Shown here piece by piece: positions 1 to 10,479 of a DNA stretch of 64,000 nucleotides. The first letter of the stretch is position 1. The number at the start of each line of letters is the position of its first letter. The notes under the pieces are model-generated. The model did no database searches. It worked only from the letters and a program-made list of their open reading frames with translations, and was not told the DNA's origin. Source of the DNA: Ypsolopha sequella (Eukaryota; Arthropoda; Insecta; Lepidoptera; Ypsolophidae); the NCBI GenBank assembly GCA_934047225.1, contig OW204004.1, positions 4,158,401-4,222,400 of the forward strand, written 5' to 3'. The position numbers and the translations under genes were made by a program.

Positions 1-973
1 TAGTCCGTGTTTATGCAGAGAAACTATATTTTCTCACGCCATAAGTAGTATAATAAGTAGTATAAGTATAGTATAAGTGAATATCACCGCTGCTATCAGT
101 GACTTTTGTTTATTTTATCAGTGAACTATAATCCTGAAAATTACGACCGTTGGTCGTCGCGTGAGCAAATTACGCAGTTTTCACCGCCACTTCAATAAGT
201 GACTATAATAAAAGTGAAAAAGTGCCGCTACTATAAGTGGCATTTACTTTGTTTAAAACTAAAAAGTGAGGTTTCCGTATCATTTTCGCCATACATCGCC
301 GCGTGGAAGATATTTTCCACAAAACGGGACTCGTCAGGCTTCTTTCAAGAATCCTTTGTTCGCCGGGGCCAGCGGTCTACGGGCTTCTTTCACAGACTTT
401 TTCCGAACTGGTTGGAGAACCACTGTGAACTGCGAGTGAGCAGTCAAAGGTGCGAGAGAGAGAGCGCTTGCTTACAAGTACATGCGAGCGTGCGAGAAAG
501 AAGATCTCTTTGCTAGAAACATCACCGAGTACGTGAAACAGAGGGAGAAGAAAAATATACCAATACTTCATGTTAGAATAGTATCACCGTAGTGGAGTTA
601 TTTAGGTTCAATTTCTGACTTTTAACTTTTATAATTTCTTTGCACTTATGAATCCTACACCAATAAAATGTGTAATTCAGGAGGTAGTAGCGCCAAAAAG
701 CCGTCCTACAGGCAACTTCCAAAAATGGAAATTCAAAAATTCAGCGTACAAGTAAGTGAATACACTAATTTTATCAATTTATTCAAAAGCATGATTCACT
801 CAGACGATAGTTTCTCGCAGCCGGCCGGTCTATGGTTTTAAATGTATATGAGCTTTATGTCATTGTTTTGTGTTTTTGGCTTGTAATCTTGAAATAGATC
901 GTAATTATTTCCTAATTATTCGTGTTTCTTTTAATTTCTACTCTTTTAGTCCATCTTTAATATTAACATTTGG
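1..973. other. Left-edge stretch with no recognised gene
   Basis: I recognise no protein family here on either strand. Positions 46-85 carry several imperfect copies of AGTATAAGT. Short open frames exist around 199-571 but lack known motifs. The stretch ends where BEL/Pao integrase similarity begins near 974, so it is the flank of, or an unrecognised part of, that insertion. Confidence 0.4.
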
Positions 974-1960
974 TCTGATCTTCCAGTAGACAGAGTTACT
1001 CCTCAGCCAGTTTTTAGTCACGTCACGACGGACTTTGCTGGCCACTTCTTCGTTAAATCCAGCACGTTGCGGAACGCGAAACTCATAAAGGCGTACTTTT
1101 GTATTTTCGTTTGCCTCGCAACAAAGGCGGTTCATTTGGAACCAGTCTCTGCACTCACAACGGAAGCGTTCTTTGCGGCATTGCAACGTTTTATTTCACG
1201 TCGCGGTACTCCAGTTCTCATTCGCTCAGACTGCGGCACAAACTATGTAGGTGCTAGAAATCAGCTCATTGAAGTTCAGAACTTCCTCAGGTCAAACAAT
1301 GATGCAATCACTCACAAGCTCGCGAATCAGCACATTACTTGGTTACTGAACCCGCCTAAATGGCCTTGGTTTGGCGCTCTGCATGAAATAAACGTAAAAT
1401 CCACCAAGCAACTACTTTATCGCGTGATAGGTGAACAGCACCTCACTTTTGAGGAATTCTCTACCCTTTTGGCTCGAATTGAGGCTGTACTCAACTCAAG
1501 ACCCCTCTGCCCAATTTCATCCGACCCTACGGACTTTGAACCTCTCACGGCCGGACATTTCATTATTGGTCGTCCGCTCACCGCTCTACCTGAGCAGTCT
1601 TTTGACGACAGACCCATATCTGCTCTTAAACGCTTTCAACTCATCGCTTTCAAGCGCTCTCTCAGCGCTTTTGGACTCTCTGGTCCAGATCCTACCTCCA
1701 TACCCTGCAAACCCGCTCCAAATGGCTCTCCCCTTCTTCCCCTCCTCAAGTGGGTGAACTGGTCCTCATCAAAGAGGATGATCTGCCTCCGCTCCAATGG
1801 AAGTTGGGGAGAATTCTCCGCACGATACCTGGCAAGGATGGAGTAATCCGAGTTGTGGATCTGGACACAGCCCATGAAAATCTGCGATGACCTGTGTTCA
1901 AGCTAGCCAGGCTGCCGTTGGATTCAGCTCAAGAGGAGTCGCAGCCCCGCCCCCCCCAGG
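974..1960 (+). pseudogene. BEL/Pao integrase, 3' end of pol (truncated, frameshifted)
   Basis: This is the end of a BEL/Pao pol gene: the DDE integrase core and the C-terminal tail that precedes the 3' LTR. In the frame starting near 1067 one reads KAVHLEPVSAL, IRSDCGTNYVGARN and a HEINVKSTKQLL stretch, all matching the better-preserved copy at 45834-46470 (minus). Compared with that copy and the one at 28621, about five extra bases near 1647 shift the frame, so the GELVLIKEDD tail is read in another phase. The 5' end breaks off near 974. The remnant is dead but runs straight into an LTR at 1962, as a genuine pol-LTR junction does. Confidence 0.85.
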
Positions 1961-1961
1961 A

Positions 1962-2354
1962 TGTTCACGCCACAAGCGTGACGCATGCGCATGGGTAATC
2001 TCCCAACACAGCGCCTGGCGCCAAAGGACTCATTAGCATTTGCTTTCTCTTCCGCGCCAGACGTCTATCGAAACGCACGTGTGCACATTGTTCGCGCCGC
2101 GACACGCCGATAAATCTCGCTTACCTCGCGCTCATACCAGTGTCGTGTTCTCATAATCCACCAACCAATACATCCTGCTCATCACTGCTCAAGACCAGCT
2201 CGATCAGCCCAACAAGAAGGGACGCCACGCGGCGCATTCGCCGGCAACAATCCAGAACAAAGGTTAGTTCACTCACGTTTCTCTCACAATCTTTTCCTGT
2301 CTGCTCACATCCTCAAATCCCATCTGCTCTGCATTCATGTAACTAGCGATTACA
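1962..2354 (+). repeat. BEL/Pao LTR (393-bp subfamily)
   Basis: It starts TGTTCACGCC and ends GATTACA, with the same termini and layout as the LTRs at 26339, 28948, 40018 and 57838. It follows pol directly, as a 3' LTR does, but is also followed by leader sequence (PBS-like TTGATCCTTCGAACCG), as a 5' LTR is. It is a close relative of the solo LTR at 3844-4235. Confidence 0.85.
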
Positions 2355-2432
2355 TTTTTGATCCTTCGAACCGTTAGTGAACCAGCCCCCGTAGATTTTT
2401 ACAGTCCATTTTCACCCGGTAACATTGGCAAA
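2355..2432 (+). other. BEL/Pao leader fragment with PBS-like motif
   Basis: Just after the LTR comes TTGATCCTTCGAACCG and then a GAACCAGCCCCCGTAGATTT block that also occurs in the leaders at 26880-27060 and 39960-40017 (minus). The leader stops abruptly at about 2432, where gag sequence on the opposite strand begins. Confidence 0.7.
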
Positions 2433-3104
2433 TGCCAAAAATGGTTGACGAGTAGGACGGGGGAAGCGATTATCCTGCCGAGGAGCCATGGGGCGGAACT
2501 CTTGATGAGCCTGGTAGGGCTGACGTGGAGTACCTCGAGTGGGCTGAACCAGCTGATTGAGCTGAGTGAGCCTTTCTGAAGGGCCGAGCCGTGCTGAAGA
2601 AGGAGCATCCTGTGACGCAAGGGACGACGACTCATTCTCCTTGCAGCGTGCGTGCTCTTCCAAGAACTCAATGAGGTTCTTGAGCGTGGGCAGAGTTGCG
2701 CGAGATCCGTACTTCCGTTCGAAAAGAGTGCGGAGCTCGCTTTGTAGTTTTCGCACCCCCATGGACACGAAAACATAGTCAGAATCCTTCATGGGCAGAT
2801 CGAGGTTGCGGAGAGCGCTTTGCGCTGAGATAAGCGGAATTAAAAACGATGTGCGGATATCCGAGCGCATGTGGATGTGCGGAAGGTTCATAACGATGTC
2901 CACAAATCGGTCAATGAGTACGCGACGATTGTCGTAACGCTTGATGAGAATTTCTATCGCTATGGGATAATTCTCGTTGGTAGGGTAGAGGTGTTTCACC
3001 ATTTCATGTGCCTCTCCCTTTAGGGCGCCTAGCAAATAATGCAGCTTGACAGCATCCGAGACTGTAGCTATCTCACTGATGAGGCTCCTAAAAACGGCAA
3101 TAAA
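2433..3104 (-). pseudogene. BEL/Pao gag, middle part (first half of a split gag)
   Basis: The minus-strand frame (about 207 codons) matches the middle of the complete gag at 55195-56763: LLGALKGEAHEMVKHLYPT, the RRVLIDRFVDIVMNLPH block and LKNLIEFLEEHARCKENES are all present. These belong to the DUF1759-type capsid region of BEL/Pao gag proteins. The fragment ends at 3104 in the middle of the gag sequence; the gag text resumes at 9461, so a LINE inserted here. Its zinc-knuckle end is missing, replaced at 2432 by plus-strand leader sequence. Confidence 0.85.
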
Positions 3105-3761
3105 CGAAATTCAAAATTCAAAATTCGAAAGTTTATTTTGCAAAGTACGTATATATAATACACGTTTCACAAGTCAAATTTCAATCTTATAAAAATATAT
3201 GTAATAAAATAATAAATGTACATGAACTACTTAGATTAAATGTTTATTTAATTTATGTAGCAATATATATACGATTAAAATTATAGGTAAAATATTATTA
3301 TACAATCCAATCAACCGCCCGAACCCACACCGGAGACCCGGCCAGGGACCAGGAACAAGGTTCAATAATCACCAACCGAGCCCCCAGCACGAATCCAGGC
3401 GGCCGACCAAATCCCATCCTATATACTACATAGTAATAGGTTACATATATAAATACATGCCTACCTCCGCCCATTCGATTAGTCTTGCTAAGAAGAACGG
3501 GCAAAAAACTTGGCAAGATCATGTCTTTTTTTTTTAACATAAACTTATACTATACATTGAATTACTTATACTCGTATCTACTTTAACCAAGGGATAAGAA
3601 AATACAAGACAGCAGGAATTCAGGTTAATGAAAAAAGAAAAACATATATATCTTTGCCTACCTGTCTCATATAGTCTATTTCCTTTTACAGTCAGTAATT
3701 AATTAATGTTAACTCTTAAGAGGAATCAAAAGTTAGGAAATTATATTAATTAATTAAATTA
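3105..3761 (-). other. 3' UTR of the CR1-like LINE
   Basis: This sequence lies between the ORF2 stop (TAA at 3762-3764) and the tandem-repeat tail at 3105. It is A+T rich apart from a GC-rich block at about 3300-3480. That block gives an open frame without recognisable motifs and may be a small SINE-like insertion. A T10 run sits at about 3528. Confidence 0.55.
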
Positions 3762-3843
3762 TTACCTACTATCATTAAAATCAGTATCACTATAACACCA
3801 TGTTTCACCATCATCCAAATATTCATTTATTTTATAATATGCC

Positions 3844-4235
3844 TGTAACCGCGAGGTTACAGGAATGCAGAGCTGATGGGATTTGAGGATGTGAGCAGAC
3901 AGAGTGGAAGAAACGTGAGTGAACTAACCTTTGTTCTGGATGGTTCTGGATGGGCCGGCGAATGCGCTGCGTGGCGTCCCTCCTTGTTGGGCTGATTGAG
4001 CTGGTCGAGCAGGATGTATTGGTTCGTGGAGTAATGTGAACACAACACTGGTATGAGCACAAGGTACGCGAGATTTATCGTCGGCGGCGCGAGTGTGTGC
4101 ACACGTGTGTTTCGGTAGACGTCTGCCGCGGAACAGAGCGAGCAAGCGCCCAGCGCGCGAGTCGATTTGGCGCCAGGCGCTGCCGCGCGAGACTACGCAT
4201 GCGCATGCGCATCCGTCACGCTTGTGGCGTGAACA
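3844..4235 (-). repeat. Solo BEL/Pao LTR with perfect 5-bp target duplication
   Basis: This 392-bp LTR runs, on the minus strand, from TGTTCACGCCACAAGCG to CGCGGTTACA. It is flanked on both sides by ATGCC (3839-3843 and 4236-4240). No internal sequence is present, so this is the usual product of LTR-LTR recombination. It sits inside the last codons of the LINE ORF2. Confidence 0.92.
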
Positions 4236-5712
4236 ATGCCTTTTTTTGTAGGCCCTGCTTAATATACTGTTTAAACTTATTCTCTGACAAAGTAAGGACC
4301 TCTTTTGGAAGTTTATTGTAAAATCTTATACCATGTCCTACGAAAGAGGTACTCACTTTGGCGAGTCTGATTTTTGGAAAAGCCAGTTTATACTTATTTC
4401 TGGTTTCCTTACAATGTTGCTCACCAAGCCTTGGGAGAAACATTTTTTCTAACATATCTAAGGACTTGGTAAATATATTCACAAGGAACAGTTAATATAT
4501 TAATTTCTTTGAACTTTTCTCTTAATGAATCCCGGTGCTTCATATTATAAATAACCCGAATTGCTCTCTTCTGCAAAACAAAGACTGCGTCTGTACCCGC
4601 GGCTCTAACCCATAACAGCATGCCGTATGACATAATGCTGTAAAAGTGACTAAAATAGACTAGTCTAGCAGTATCTACATCAGTAATTTGCCTTATGCGT
4701 CTAACAGCGTATGCGGCCGAACTAAGTCTACCACATAGGGCTTCTATGTGGGGACCCCACTGAAGACGAGAGTCTACCGTAATGCCCAAAAACTTAGTTT
4801 CGTTAACTAACTCCAGCTTGGACCCCTGCAAAAGCAAATTACAATCCACTTGAATAACATTTGGTAACGTGAATTTTATACATTTTGTCTTTTTTGCGTT
4901 TAAAACTAAATTATTTACAGTAAACCAATCAAGCACCAGTGATAAAGTTGTATTCGCGTCGTCAAGGATATCTTTACGTCTATTAACTTTAAAAATAAGT
5001 GACGTGTCGTCTGCGAATAGTACTATCTTAGTTAAGTCTTTAATTAAATAGGAAAGGTCATTTATGTAAATTAAAAACAGCAAGGGCCCCAATATGGAAC
5101 CCTGCGGGACACCCATTTTAACTAATGCTCCACATGATTTTACCCCATTAATGTCTACCTTTTGAATACGATCACTAAGATACGACTTCATTAACGCCAA
5201 AGATTTGCCCCTCACTCCGTAGTGATCTAATTTACATAAGAGTGTTTCATGATTAACGCAATCGAAGGCTTTCGAGAGGTCATAAAATACACCAAATGCA
5301 TCCTGCTTTTCTTCCCAAGCATCAAAAATGTGCTTAACTAAAGCAACTCCTGCATCTGTGGTTGACCTCCCTCTAGTGAATCCGTATTGTTCACAGTGAA
5401 GCAACTTATTTAAATTGAAATGAAACAACAATTGATTAAAAACTATTTTTTCAAAAACCTTACTCAAAACCGGTAAAACTGACACAGGTCTATAGTTTGA
5501 TGGGTCACCGTTGTCGCCTGATTTAAAAAGGGGGATCAATTTACTAAACTTCATTAAGTCAGGAAAGATACCATCATCTACACATTTATTAAAAATTAAT
5601 GCCAAATAAGGAGCTATTAAATCAATAACAGAACTTATAACTTTCACAGAAAGGCCCCATAAGTCCTCGGTTTTTTTCAAGTTAAGCGATTTAAATGCTT
5701 TAATTACAGTTA

Positions 5713-6433
5713 CAACATAAAATGATAAAAGACTTTTCTTGTCTTTTCGATTAAAGAAATTATATATACATATATACGAAAACACAAAAAATATAATTAT
5801 AGGTAAAATATATTTCGACCACTAATTGTGGTCGGCATCAGTTACACAATTATGAATAAACGTAAAAAATTAATAATTATAGATTATAGATACTTATGAT
5901 ACTGAATATTTTATTTTTGTAATGATGACAGCTACAGTGATTGATAGTAAATGGAAGAAGGTCTTATTAAGAAGTTTGCATTGTTTCTTGTGCTGACTCC
6001 TCGTAAGTATCAATGCTGCTTGTTCAGGCCCGGACCGTAGTGGGCACCAAGTGACCAAATATAGGATCCTTCCCATGTCCGTAGTTGAGTGTCTGTCAAT
6101 GGAGGTGACCATTATTCACCTCCATTGACAGACACTCAACTACGGACATGGGAAGGATCCTATATTTGGTCACTTGGTGCCCACTACGGTCCGGGCCTGA
6201 ACAAGCAGCATTGATACTTACGAGGAGTCAGCACAAGAAACAATGCAAACTTCTTAATAAGACCTTCTTCCATTTACTATCAATCACTGTAGCTGTCATC
6301 ATTACAAAAATAAAATATTCAGTATCATAAGTATCTATAATCTATAATTATTAATTTTTTACGTTTATTCATAATTGTGTAACTGATGCCGACCACAATT
6401 AGTGGTCGAAATATATTTTACCTATAATTATAT
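5713..6433. mobile_element. Insertion with a 318-bp perfect inverted repeat (palindrome)
   Basis: Arms 5791-6108 and 6116-6433 are reverse complements with no mismatch or indel that I can find, around a 7-base spacer (6109-6115). A 78-bp unique AT-rich segment (5713-5790) precedes the left arm. TAATTACAGTTA is present at both borders (5701-5712 and 6434-6445). Removing the insertion and one copy restores the LINE ORF2 frame, so the edges are real. Each arm reads the same 60-codon open frame, which has no known domain. Small hairpins inside (for example CGACCAC/GTGGTCG) look like structural RNA, but I cannot name a family. Confidence 0.85.
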
Positions 6434-8016
6434 TAATTACAGTTAATGAATTAATATGTTTAAAAGCAAATACAGAAAGACACTGGGGTACGTTATCTAT
6501 TAAAAGATCCTGCGCAAGCCCAGGGCTTGAATTTAAATCTTTAGTTGTTAAGGACGGAATTTCAGTAATGAATTGTTCAAAGGCATTCGCAACCTCTTTA
6601 TCTCCCGTAACGACTTCATTGTTAATACTTAACTTAAGCTCGTTATCACGTTTCTTACTTTTCCCAGTTTCAGTATTTATGATATTCCATACTGTTTTTA
6701 CTTTGTTATCGGACCTTTTAAGTTTTTTATTTAAGTAGATACTTTTTGCTTTTAAACACACCAATTTAAAGATGCGTGAGTAATTTTTCATGAATTCAGT
6801 AAATTTAACATTATTATTGTAAGACTTTTTGTCGTATAATTCGTATAAATGATTTCTGCTTTTGTAAATACCTGGAGTCGCCCAGTCACTGAAGGTGATT
6901 TTACTTTTGTTAGAAAGTTTTTGCATCTGAAACGTATTTTCGAACTCTTTGGAGACTTTGTTGAAACGGTCTGTAAAGAGAGCGTTTGGATCGCCTTGGA
7001 GAAGATTAAAATGTGCTAATTTAACTTCTAGGTTTGCTTTGAAACAATCTACTTTGTGAGTTGTAATAGGCCTGCAAAAAGCTTTTTTGGGCAATTGATT
7101 TACGCTTTGTTTTTATGGTTATAGTTTGGCCACTGTGATCGGACTGCAAGTGGTTGATTACTTTATTGTCTGAATATTCGCAATCACAGAATATATTGTC
7201 GAGGCATGACGCAGTATCCCGAGTAATTCGAGTAGGTTCTAAGAACACATTAGACAAATTAAATTATTTGAATAAATGTATTAATTTTGAGCGCATAATC
7301 GATTTTTCTAGTAAATCTACGTTGAAATCTCCACATATAATAACTTTTTTCTTGGCATCAAATAATAATTTTAAAACCTCTTCCATTGCTTTTTCAAAAA
7401 TGTTGTAATCTTGTCCTGAGGGTCGGTAAACACAGAGGATAATATATGTACTCATTTCTATGCAAGCTAATTCAATTTGATGTTCTACAGAAAGTTTAAC
7501 AATGTCTTTTCTTTCCTTTGCTTTTATATTATTTTTTACAAGGATCATGGATCCACCTTTTTGTATTTTTAATCTATTGTAGCAGCTAAGAACACTAAAA
7601 TTATTCACATTAAACTGCATATTATGTTCATGTAGATGGTGTTCGGTTACACACAAAATATCTGTTTTTGATTCCTCTAAGAACAACTCGATTGAAAGTA
7701 TTTTGCCGAGAAAGCCGCCTTGTATATTTTGATGTACCAACTTTAATACAGGCAGCGCTCCCGTTGTCTTCAATTCTAAAAAGAATTTTTTACAATTTTG
7801 TTAGTACTTGTACTAACCGTGTCAATAGGGACAAAATTATGTAAATAATTAACATTACAAATACCATCAATTATAACAGGTATTGGAAAATTTTCTGTTA
7901 CACACTGTAACAGATTCACTACATTCTAAAATGCATGCTAACTTAGTAGCTAATTGTTTTTTATAATAATTTGCAAGGTACAAAGTACCTTCTGTCAAAG
8001 AATGTGGATATTCGTT

Positions 8017-9459
8017 TTAAAGTAGTGCACTGTGACACGCCGAGAAGTTGTGCATGCACATATTCAAATTATATAAATTAGTTTTTTGTGACCCTGTAAG
8101 TAATTCTGAATAAGGGAATTCACAAATAATGATTTTTTTAACCCTAAGCTGTAACATTAGCTCGAGATATTTAATAAGGTCACTTTGTGTGATACCTGTA
8201 GTATTTCCTATTAACAGAACAATTGTAGTATTTAATTTATATTCCATTTTAAGCAAACGTTCTACAATTTGTATGAAAGATGCACCAGGCATGCAAATAT
8301 TGGTGACTTTCTGCACAAGTTTATTTCCTAATAAGGGCCCTAAGTTTTTTCCAATAGTGTCTGTAAACACAACAGTATTTTGTCCTTGCGACGCCGAGGA
8401 TCCAGTCGCTGACGCAGCAACCGACAAGGGCTCAGAGGGCTGAGGGGAAGAGCTCGGCGTGGGCAGCGCGTTAGACGTAGGTGTAGGATCTGACGCGGTT
8501 TCCACTGCAGGAGTGGATGATGGTTCTGCGCCATGACCGGAGCCTCGACGAAGACGAGCAGAACGGTGACGTTGCCTTCGACGGGTAGCCTTGCTCTTAG
8601 GTTGAGGTGTGGAGACCGGTGTTTTGGGACGCTGGTAACGCTGACAGTCCTCACCTCCGGACACGGACGGGGGCACTGGCACTTCAGGAGAGCCTGGGGA
8701 CACTTTCAGACCAGTGACAGAGGTGTGCTCCTGTGCGGGTGATGTCATAGTCATGCCAAGGTGTCTCTGAGATGGTGAGAGGCTCATAGACGTATGCAGA
8801 TCTTGAGGGGTCAGTATAGGCGGAGTGTCCGGAAAAGCCGGAGTTGCAGATGACCTACACAGCAGGTAGCTACTGTGTATGCAGCTACGTTCCTCTGAAG
8901 GCTGTGTCGCTTTTACAAGGAACTGTAGTTTTTCATCATTGCTGTCTTTGATTTCACCCATGGATTCAGCAATTTTCAACATTTCTGCAAAGGTGACATC
9001 CTGCTGAATAAGCTCATCCCTTGCAGCATGATATTTTTGTCGCATGGCCTCTAGTTCCAATCTCAATTCGGTGATTTCGCTCGATTGGTGTGTTACAGTC
9101 ACATTAGTTGAGTCGATAGTGTGTAATATTGAATGAGATTCATCGCAGCTAACTAATTCATCATATAGTACCATAGATGTTTGTAGGGTTCGCTCTGCTT
9201 CATGGTTTCCTCGTTCTATGATTACTTGTTGCAGTTCATTATGGGCCTTTGCAAGCTGCTGTTCAAGGTCACATATTTTTTGTAGTGATGCTTCATGTGT
9301 TCGGATGCACTCATTGTAAGAAGTGATTTCCTTGTGTAATGAATCTCGTTGAGTATGGAATGTTGCACGCTCCCTGTCAATAACAATCATCTCACGTCTT
9401 AAGAGACTGTTTTGAGTGTTCACATTTTCTATCTCTTGTTCACTCTCTTTCCGCTCTTG
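8017..9459 (-). CDS. LINE ORF1: coiled coil plus esterase-like domain (5'-truncated)
   Basis: This is the ORF1 product of the CR1-like element, which would bind RNA and form particles. Residues 1 to about 200 are a long heptad-rich coiled coil. Residues 210-345 are Ser/Pro-rich and basic (KATRRRQRHRSARLRR). The end (about 350-475) shows VVFTDTIGKNLG, NICMPGASFIQIV and TIVLLIGNTTG. This layout resembles the SGNH/esterase-like domain of CR1-clade ORF1 proteins, with Asp in place of the usual Ser of a GDS motif. The apparent start ATG is contributed by the gag target: the open frame begins exactly at the LINE/gag junction, so the true N-terminus is missing. The stop lies at 8017; the region 7801-8016 holds the ORF1-ORF2 spacer. 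The domain call is by motif layout only. Confidence 0.7.
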   Translation of the reverse strand, partial: QERKESEQEIENVNTQNSLLRREMIVIDRERATFHTQRDSLHKEITSYNECIRTHEASLQKICDLEQQLAKAHNELQQVIIERGNHEAERTLQTSMVLYDELVSCDESHSILHTIDSTNVTVTHQSSEITELRLELEAMRQKYHAARDELIQQDVTFAEMLKIAESMGEIKDSNDEKLQFLVKATQPSEERSCIHSSYLLCRSSATPAFPDTPPILTPQDLHTSMSLSPSQRHLGMTMTSPAQEHTSVTGLKVSPGSPEVPVPPSVSGGEDCQRYQRPKTPVSTPQPKSKATRRRQRHRSARLRRGSGHGAEPSSTPAVETASDPTPTSNALPTPSSSPQPSEPLSVAASATGSSASQGQNTVVFTDTIGKNLGPLLGNKLVQKVTNICMPGASFIQIVERLLKMEYKLNTTIVLLIGNTTGITQSDLIKYLELMLQLRVKKIIICEFPYSELLTGSQKTNLYNLNMCMHNFSACHSALL

Positions 9460-9460
9460 G

Positions 9461-9772
9461 AGGGCCATTCTTCCACGTTCGAGTGAAACTCCGGAATAGG
9501 TATTTTTGGTAGAACACCAACGGGTGTACCCGAGCTGAGGGGTTGCGTCTTGTCCGGAAGAGCTGATTTTTCTTTCAATTTTTCGAATGCCACTATGATG
9601 GCATCATAGTCGCTAAGTGCCGACTGAAAATTTTCCGTGTAGGTTGCCTCAGTTTCGTCGGACAGGTCCTCATCGTCAAGGATTTCATAATATACATCCT
9701 CTAACTTAGCTTTAACGCGTTGTATGTTTGCGTAACGAGCGGTGAAGTCCGCCACAGAATATGTTTTTCTGT
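9461..9772 (-). pseudogene. BEL/Pao gag, N-terminal part (second half of a split gag)
   Basis: The frame reads KTYSVADFTARYANIQ, YEILDDEDLSDETEATYT and VLPKIPIPEFHSNVEEWPS, nearly the same as codons 32-138 of the gag at 56763. It continues the gag interrupted at 3104: the 3104 side ends in the ATAAACGA sequence and this side starts GGGCCATTC, adjacent in the intact gag. Its far end stops at 9772 in the middle of the gag, where a different BEL family begins on the plus strand. Confidence 0.88.
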
Positions 9773-9947
9773 TGATGGTACTCTTAAGCACACTAAGCGC
9801 ACCGTACTCTCTCAGGTCATGTGGGTTTATGACCTCCTCTCACCTGTAATTATTAAAGGAAAAATTTTCATCCAAAGATTGTGGAGAGAAGGCACCGATT
9901 GGGACAGTGAATTACGGTCTGCACATGTATCCGTTTGGGAAGACTGA
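9773..9947 (+). pseudogene. BEL/Pao pol fragment of a different family
   Basis: The plus frame reads TKRTVLSQVMWVYDLLSP, then VIIKGKIFIQRLWREG and TDWDSELR. This is the conserved segment between reverse transcriptase and RNase H in BEL/Pao pol proteins (compare VTKRSILSTVASLYDPNG in the copy at 47677-48471). It is too diverged from that copy to be the same family. It stops at TGA, 9945-9947. Only this short piece is present. Confidence 0.75.
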
Positions 9948-10411
9948 GCAGAACTTTTAAAGAAGTTAGTCTGTTTATTGGTATAATTCAACACCTTTCA
10001 AACAACAGTTTTGTAAGAACCTTGGCCAAATCCTCAATAGAACCTATTGCTGCATAATATAGACATTTTAGAATGTTATTACACTGTAGACTGTGATGGA
10101 AACCCTTAACAGGACAACGTTCTCGACGGATAACCAAGATGGATCGGAAATCGTGAAAATATCGTAAAACGACCGGCGCAATTAAAATAAAAGTGTTTAA
10201 GGAATATTTAACTATAACTAAACAATCAATCAATGAGGTTGAATCCAGTAAGCAACAACATATTGAGCTGAATAAAGAATTTGTTGACAAATTTTATAAT
10301 TTTATATTATACGCCTTTCGGCAGAGTGTAGAGCACTTAAGTTATCTTTAAGATCAAATGTATTACTACCTACCTACATTCATGAATAAACGCATCTTAT
10401 CTTATCTTATC
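9948..10411 (+). other. Probable non-LTR 3' UTR ending in a CTTAT repeat
   Basis: No coding similarity is visible. The end is CATGAATAAACG followed by a CTTAT tandem repeat at 10395-10411, the type of short tandem tail left by LINEs or their SINEs in insects. The left limit is not visible. Confidence 0.4.
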
Positions 10412-10479
10412 AAAACGAAATTTGGTCAAGCGCCAAAGTGCAATATAGAGGGTTCTGTCGGTGCATACTCAAAACAAAG

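Larger units (their letters stand above)
3762..7800 (-). pseudogene. LINE ORF2: AP endonuclease and reverse transcriptase (broken)
   Basis: Read 7773 to 3762. The endonuclease shows HQNIQGG, TEHHLHEH, VYRPSGQD, CGDFNVDLL and, further on, the C-terminal SDHSGQ. The reverse transcriptase (5712 to about 4500) shows YRPVSVLPVLSKVFEK, FYDLSKAFDCVNHETLL, GVPQGSILGPLLF and the catalytic LFADDTSLIF. The last codons (QKKA, then a YYKINEYLDDGETW-type end) lie on both sides of the solo LTR and rejoin in frame when the LTR and one target copy are removed. Lesions seen: an in-frame stop at about 7264, a frameshift near 7090, the palindromic insertion, a frameshift near 4450 and the LTR. The motifs fit the CR1/jockey group; the exact clade is uncertain. 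It is not functional. Confidence 0.85.
3105..9460 (-). mobile_element. CR1-like LINE inserted in BEL gag, itself hit by two insertions
   Basis: A non-LTR retrotransposon lies on the minus strand. ORF1 is at 8017-9459 and ORF2 runs from about 7800 down to a stop at 3762, followed by a 3' UTR. The 3' end at 3105-3127 is a short TTTTGAA-type tandem repeat rather than poly(A), which is typical of the CR1 clade. The 5' end is truncated inside ORF1, flush with gag sequence. No clear target duplication is visible; at most GA is shared. Nested inside are a solo BEL LTR (3844-4235) and a palindromic insertion (5713-6433). Confidence 0.8.

Noticed and set aside
3298..3540. 80-codon minus frame in the LINE 3' UTR
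   Set aside because: Proline/glycine-rich translation without motifs in a UTR position; more likely a small GC-rich insertion.
5894..6330. The 60-72 codon frames on both strands of the palindrome as a gene pair
   Set aside because: They are the same sequence read twice because of the palindrome; no recognisable domain.
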